9,375 bases of DNA. It comes from an uncultured Prevotella sp. (GTDB lineage Bacteria > Bacteroidota > Bacteroidia > Bacteroidales > Bacteroidaceae). Shown here one piece after another: positions 6,995 through 9,375 of the stretch (positions are counted from its first letter, which is position 1; the number at the start of each line of letters is the position of its first letter). Location of the stretch: the NCBI GenBank assembly GCA_938023885.1, contig CALJCU010000025.1, positions 1-9,375 of the forward strand, written 5' to 3'. Below the pieces are notes generated by a model. The model saw only the letters and a program-made list of their open reading frames with translations, searched no databases and had not been told where the DNA came from. A program made the position numbers and the translations under genes.

Positions 6995-9262
6995 ATGAAC
7001 AATAATAAGATTAAACTTATTCTGAAAAAGACTATGTTGGCAGGAGTCTTGGCTCTCGGCTTCCTGCCAGCGTTGTCTGCCTCCCAGAACTACACATCTT
7101 ATGTAGATCCGCTCATCGGGTCGGGAGGTCACGGTCATGTTTTTGTGGGAGCTAATGTTCCTTTCGGAGAACTGCAGGTAGGACCAATGAACATCTTCAA
7201 AGGATGGGACTGGTGCTCCGGTTATCACTACAGTGACAGTATCATTGTAGGGTTCAGTCATACACATCTTAGTGGTACAGGCTGCTCCGATTTAGGTGAT
7301 ATCAGTCTCATGCCTTACATGGGCAAGGAGCGAACTTCTCAAGGCAGGCAGGAAGATATTTCCGGATCGGCCTCGTCCTATTTTAAGCATGCTGACGAGT
7401 CCGTTGCCCCGGGCTTCTACAGTGTCAAGCTCGACAACGGTGTCAATGTGGAACTGACAGCTACGGATCATGTGGGCTTACATCATTATATCTATACGGG
7501 TAATGAGACTCCGCGCTTGCTTATCGATTTAAAGACGGGCATCGACTCACGGAGCTATGAGACGTACATACGCCGTGTTGATGATCATACCGTGGAGGGC
7601 TTCCGCTTTGCCCATGGCTGGGCTCCTTTTCATAAGACTTTCTTCTATGCAACTTTCAGCCGACCCATCAAGAGTTTAGATGTCTTCTCCGATGATACGC
7701 CTCAGGGTAAGAATGAATTACAAGGAAGAAATGTTAAGGGGAGCGTGACGTTTGCTGACAGCGACCGTGATCTCTTGGTAAAGGTGGCTATCTCCAGCGT
7801 GAGTTGTGCGAACGCTGAGATGAATCTCAACACAGAACTGCCAGGCTGGGATTTTGCCGCTACGCGCAAGGCTGCTGTGGATAAATGGAACAAGTGGCTT
7901 GGAATTATCAGTGTAGAAGGTAACGACACTGACAAAAAAGTGTTCTATACAGCTCTTTACCACATGTTTATCGCGCCGACACAGTATGCTGACGTGAATG
8001 GTGATTTCCGCGGTATGGACGACAAGGTGTATACTGGCAATAAGTTCCGTAACTACTCTACTTTCTCGTTGTGGGATACTTATCGCACCTTGCAGCCACT
8101 GATGACGATTCTTAGTCCCAGACTTGTTTCAGACGAGGTCAACTCCATGCTCAGTATCTATGACCAGAATGGTAAGCTCCCTATCTGGCCGTTACTGTCA
8201 GGTGAGACCAACTGCATGCCGGGTTATAGTTCTGTGCCTGTTATCGCAGATGCTTATCTCAAAGGTATCGGGGGCTTCGATGCTGACCGTGCGTTGCGTT
8301 ATATGGTATCTACGGCTACCAATCCGAAACAGAATGGTGTGCCAGAACTGATGAAATACGGTTATATTCCTGCGGATAAGAAACGGGAGGCCACTTCCAT
8401 CAACCTTGAGTATGCTGCTGACGACTGGGGGTTGGCTCTCATGGCCAAGAAGATGGGATGCGAAGACATCTACAACACGTTCATCAAACGGGGCTTGTCT
8501 TACAACATGCTCTTCGACAGCAAGATAGAGAAGATCCATCCCAAGATGACTGACGGCACCTGGTATGAGCCTTACGACCCGTTCCTTGCCAATCACCGCA
8601 ACGGTGTTGGCGACTTCACGGAGGGTAATGGTTGGGAATACACATTCATGGTACCTCAAGACCCCGAGGGACTTATTTCCGCCCATGGAGGTGATAAGGC
8701 TTTTGTGAAGAACCTTGATGAGTTGTTTGTTGCAAAAGGTGATCTTGGCGAGGGCGCACCACCAGATGTATCCGGCATGGTTGGCCAGTATGCCCATGGC
8801 AATGAGCCTAACCATCATATACCGTATCTTTATGTTTATGCAGGAGAGCAGTGGAAGACAGCCGCTCGTATACGCTCACTTATGCATCAGTTCTACAGAG
8901 CTGATCCCGACGGATACGCAGGTAACGAAGACTGTGGACAGATGTCATCATGGCTCGTCTCTTCTGCTTTAGGCTTCTATCAGGTTAATCCGTCGAATGG
9001 AGTGTATGTTTTCGGCAGTCCCCTTTTCAAGGAGGCAAGCATAAAGCTTGAGAACGGGAAAATCTTCAAGATCATTGCGAAGAACAACAGTGACAAAAAT
9101 ATCTATATCAAGAGTGCCAAACTTAATGGGAGATCCTACAGTAAGTCGTTCATTACCTATGACGACATTATGCGGGGAAGTACGCTTGAACTTACGATGG
9201 ACAGCAAACCGAACAAGAGTTTTGGAGCTTCTAAGGTGAACCGTCCGGTGAGTGCCCGTTAA
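6995..9262 (+). CDS. GH92 family exo-acting alpha-mannosidase
   Basis: This is an exported glycoside hydrolase of family 92: inverting, calcium-dependent alpha-mannosidases that trim terminal mannose from N-glycans, yeast mannan and related glycans. At 755 aa it is full length. A signal peptide (KKTMLAGVLALGFLPALSAS, ending near residue 30) has no lipobox Cys, so a soluble periplasmic enzyme is likely. The mature part opens with the family start YVDPLIGSGGHGHVFVGANV (36-55) and continues with HTHLSGTGCSD (89-99). By family comparison, the general acid is probably Glu543 in EGNGWEYTF and the base Asp646 in GNEDCGQMSSW (643-653). HGNEPNHH (601-608) lies in the region that shapes the leaving-group subsite. 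The acid is Glu, not the Gln reported in mannose-phosphate-uncapping members, so an ordinary mannosidase is expected. Linkage specificity (1,2, 1,3 or other) is not settled. It follows susD by nine bases, in one operon. Confidence 0.94.
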   Translation: MNNNKIKLILKKTMLAGVLALGFLPALSASQNYTSYVDPLIGSGGHGHVFVGANVPFGELQVGPMNIFKGWDWCSGYHYSDSIIVGFSHTHLSGTGCSDLGDISLMPYMGKERTSQGRQEDISGSASSYFKHADESVAPGFYSVKLDNGVNVELTATDHVGLHHYIYTGNETPRLLIDLKTGIDSRSYETYIRRVDDHTVEGFRFAHGWAPFHKTFFYATFSRPIKSLDVFSDDTPQGKNELQGRNVKGSVTFADSDRDLLVKVAISSVSCANAEMNLNTELPGWDFAATRKAAVDKWNKWLGIISVEGNDTDKKVFYTALYHMFIAPTQYADVNGDFRGMDDKVYTGNKFRNYSTFSLWDTYRTLQPLMTILSPRLVSDEVNSMLSIYDQNGKLPIWPLLSGETNCMPGYSSVPVIADAYLKGIGGFDADRALRYMVSTATNPKQNGVPELMKYGYIPADKKREATSINLEYAADDWGLALMAKKMGCEDIYNTFIKRGLSYNMLFDSKIEKIHPKMTDGTWYEPYDPFLANHRNGVGDFTEGNGWEYTFMVPQDPEGLISAHGGDKAFVKNLDELFVAKGDLGEGAPPDVSGMVGQYAHGNEPNHHIPYLYVYAGEQWKTAARIRSLMHQFYRADPDGYAGNEDCGQMSSWLVSSALGFYQVNPSNGVYVFGSPLFKEASIKLENGKIFKIIAKNNSDKNIYIKSAKLNGRSYSKSFITYDDIMRGSTLELTMDSKPNKSFGASKVNRPVSAR

Positions 9263-9266
9263 GTAA

Positions 9267-9375
9267 ATGGTGAATGCCATGCCCAGAACTTATATGGCCA
9301 ATATTGCGGCTCTATGGCTGCTGTTAGCTGATCCTACTGTCTTCAGAGATAATGACACTTATTACCTTTACGGCA
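9267..9375 (+). CDS. GH43-like five-bladed beta-propeller glycosidase, 5' end only
   Basis: The frame is open from ATG 9267 to the window edge, and only 36 codons are visible. Residues 21-36 read ADPTVFRDNDTYYLYG, the signature of blade one in GH43 and related five-bladed propeller families, whose Asp (here Asp22) acts as catalytic base in GH43. The start is four bases after the GH92 stop, so it should be co-transcribed. Other ATGs are at 9279 and 9294. The residues before the motif (MPRTYMANIAALWLLLA) could be a short, poor signal peptide, but the motif would then begin right at the cleavage point, which is unusual. Family assignment rests on one motif: GH43 is most likely, and GH117 or another propeller family is possible. 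Substrate is unknown. Confidence 0.7.
   Translation, partial: MVNAMPRTYMANIAALWLLLADPTVFRDNDTYYLYG

Noticed and set aside
6266..7267. Long reverse-strand open frame of 333 codons across the susD/GH92 junction
   Set aside because: It lies antisense to two well-supported genes and crosses their junction, its composition is rich in Cys, His, Ile and Arg as expected of a shadow frame, and no domain is recognisable.
8198..8818. Reverse-strand open frame of 206 codons inside the GH92 gene
   Set aside because: It is entirely antisense to conserved catalytic-domain sequence, with no recognisable motif and no separate start context. It is a shadow frame.
1..9375. CRISPR array, insertion sequence, tRNA gene or phage gene
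   Set aside because: I saw no regularly spaced repeats, no transposase or integrase sequence, no tRNA-like cloverleaf and no phage structural motif in the window.

Overview
The window looks like chromosomal DNA of a Bacteroidales bacterium, with gene style closest to the Prevotella/Bacteroides group. The evidence is a SusC/SusD outer-membrane pair, a FecI-type sigma factor with a FecR/DUF4974 anti-sigma factor, A-rich starts with little Shine-Dalgarno signal, and a 5S rRNA tail of Bacteroidetes type. All real genes are on the + strand.

Layout: (1) 1-64 is the 3' end of a 5S rRNA gene, followed by a strong intrinsic terminator (73-108) that closes the rRNA operon. (2) 109-231 is a non-coding leader with a small GC-rich hairpin. 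(3) 232-1816 holds an ECF sigma factor and its membrane anti-sigma factor. (4) 1833-1863 is a previously unlisted, convincing intrinsic terminator between the anti-sigma gene and susC. It separates the regulators from the uptake genes and rules out the first possible ATG of susC. (5) 1910-9262 holds a TonB-dependent SusC transporter with an N-terminal STN signalling domain, a SusD lipoprotein and a GH92 alpha-mannosidase, tightly spaced. (6) From 9267 to the edge is the start of a GH43-like five-bladed beta-propeller enzyme, four bases after the GH92 stop.

How it works together (inference from known families): this is a polysaccharide utilisation locus under trans-envelope control. Glycan bound by SusD and taken in by SusC would expose the STN domain to the periplasmic part of the anti-sigma factor. 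That would release the sigma factor to transcribe susC and the genes after it. GH92 removes alpha-linked mannose, so the target is probably a mannose-bearing glycan such as N-glycan, yeast mannan or another mannoside. The partial propeller enzyme would remove a second kind of sugar. The exact substrate cannot be fixed from this window. The locus is a well-known type of system. The points worth a second look are the internal terminator with the susC start correction, the position right behind an rRNA operon, and the unusual N-terminus of the propeller enzyme.
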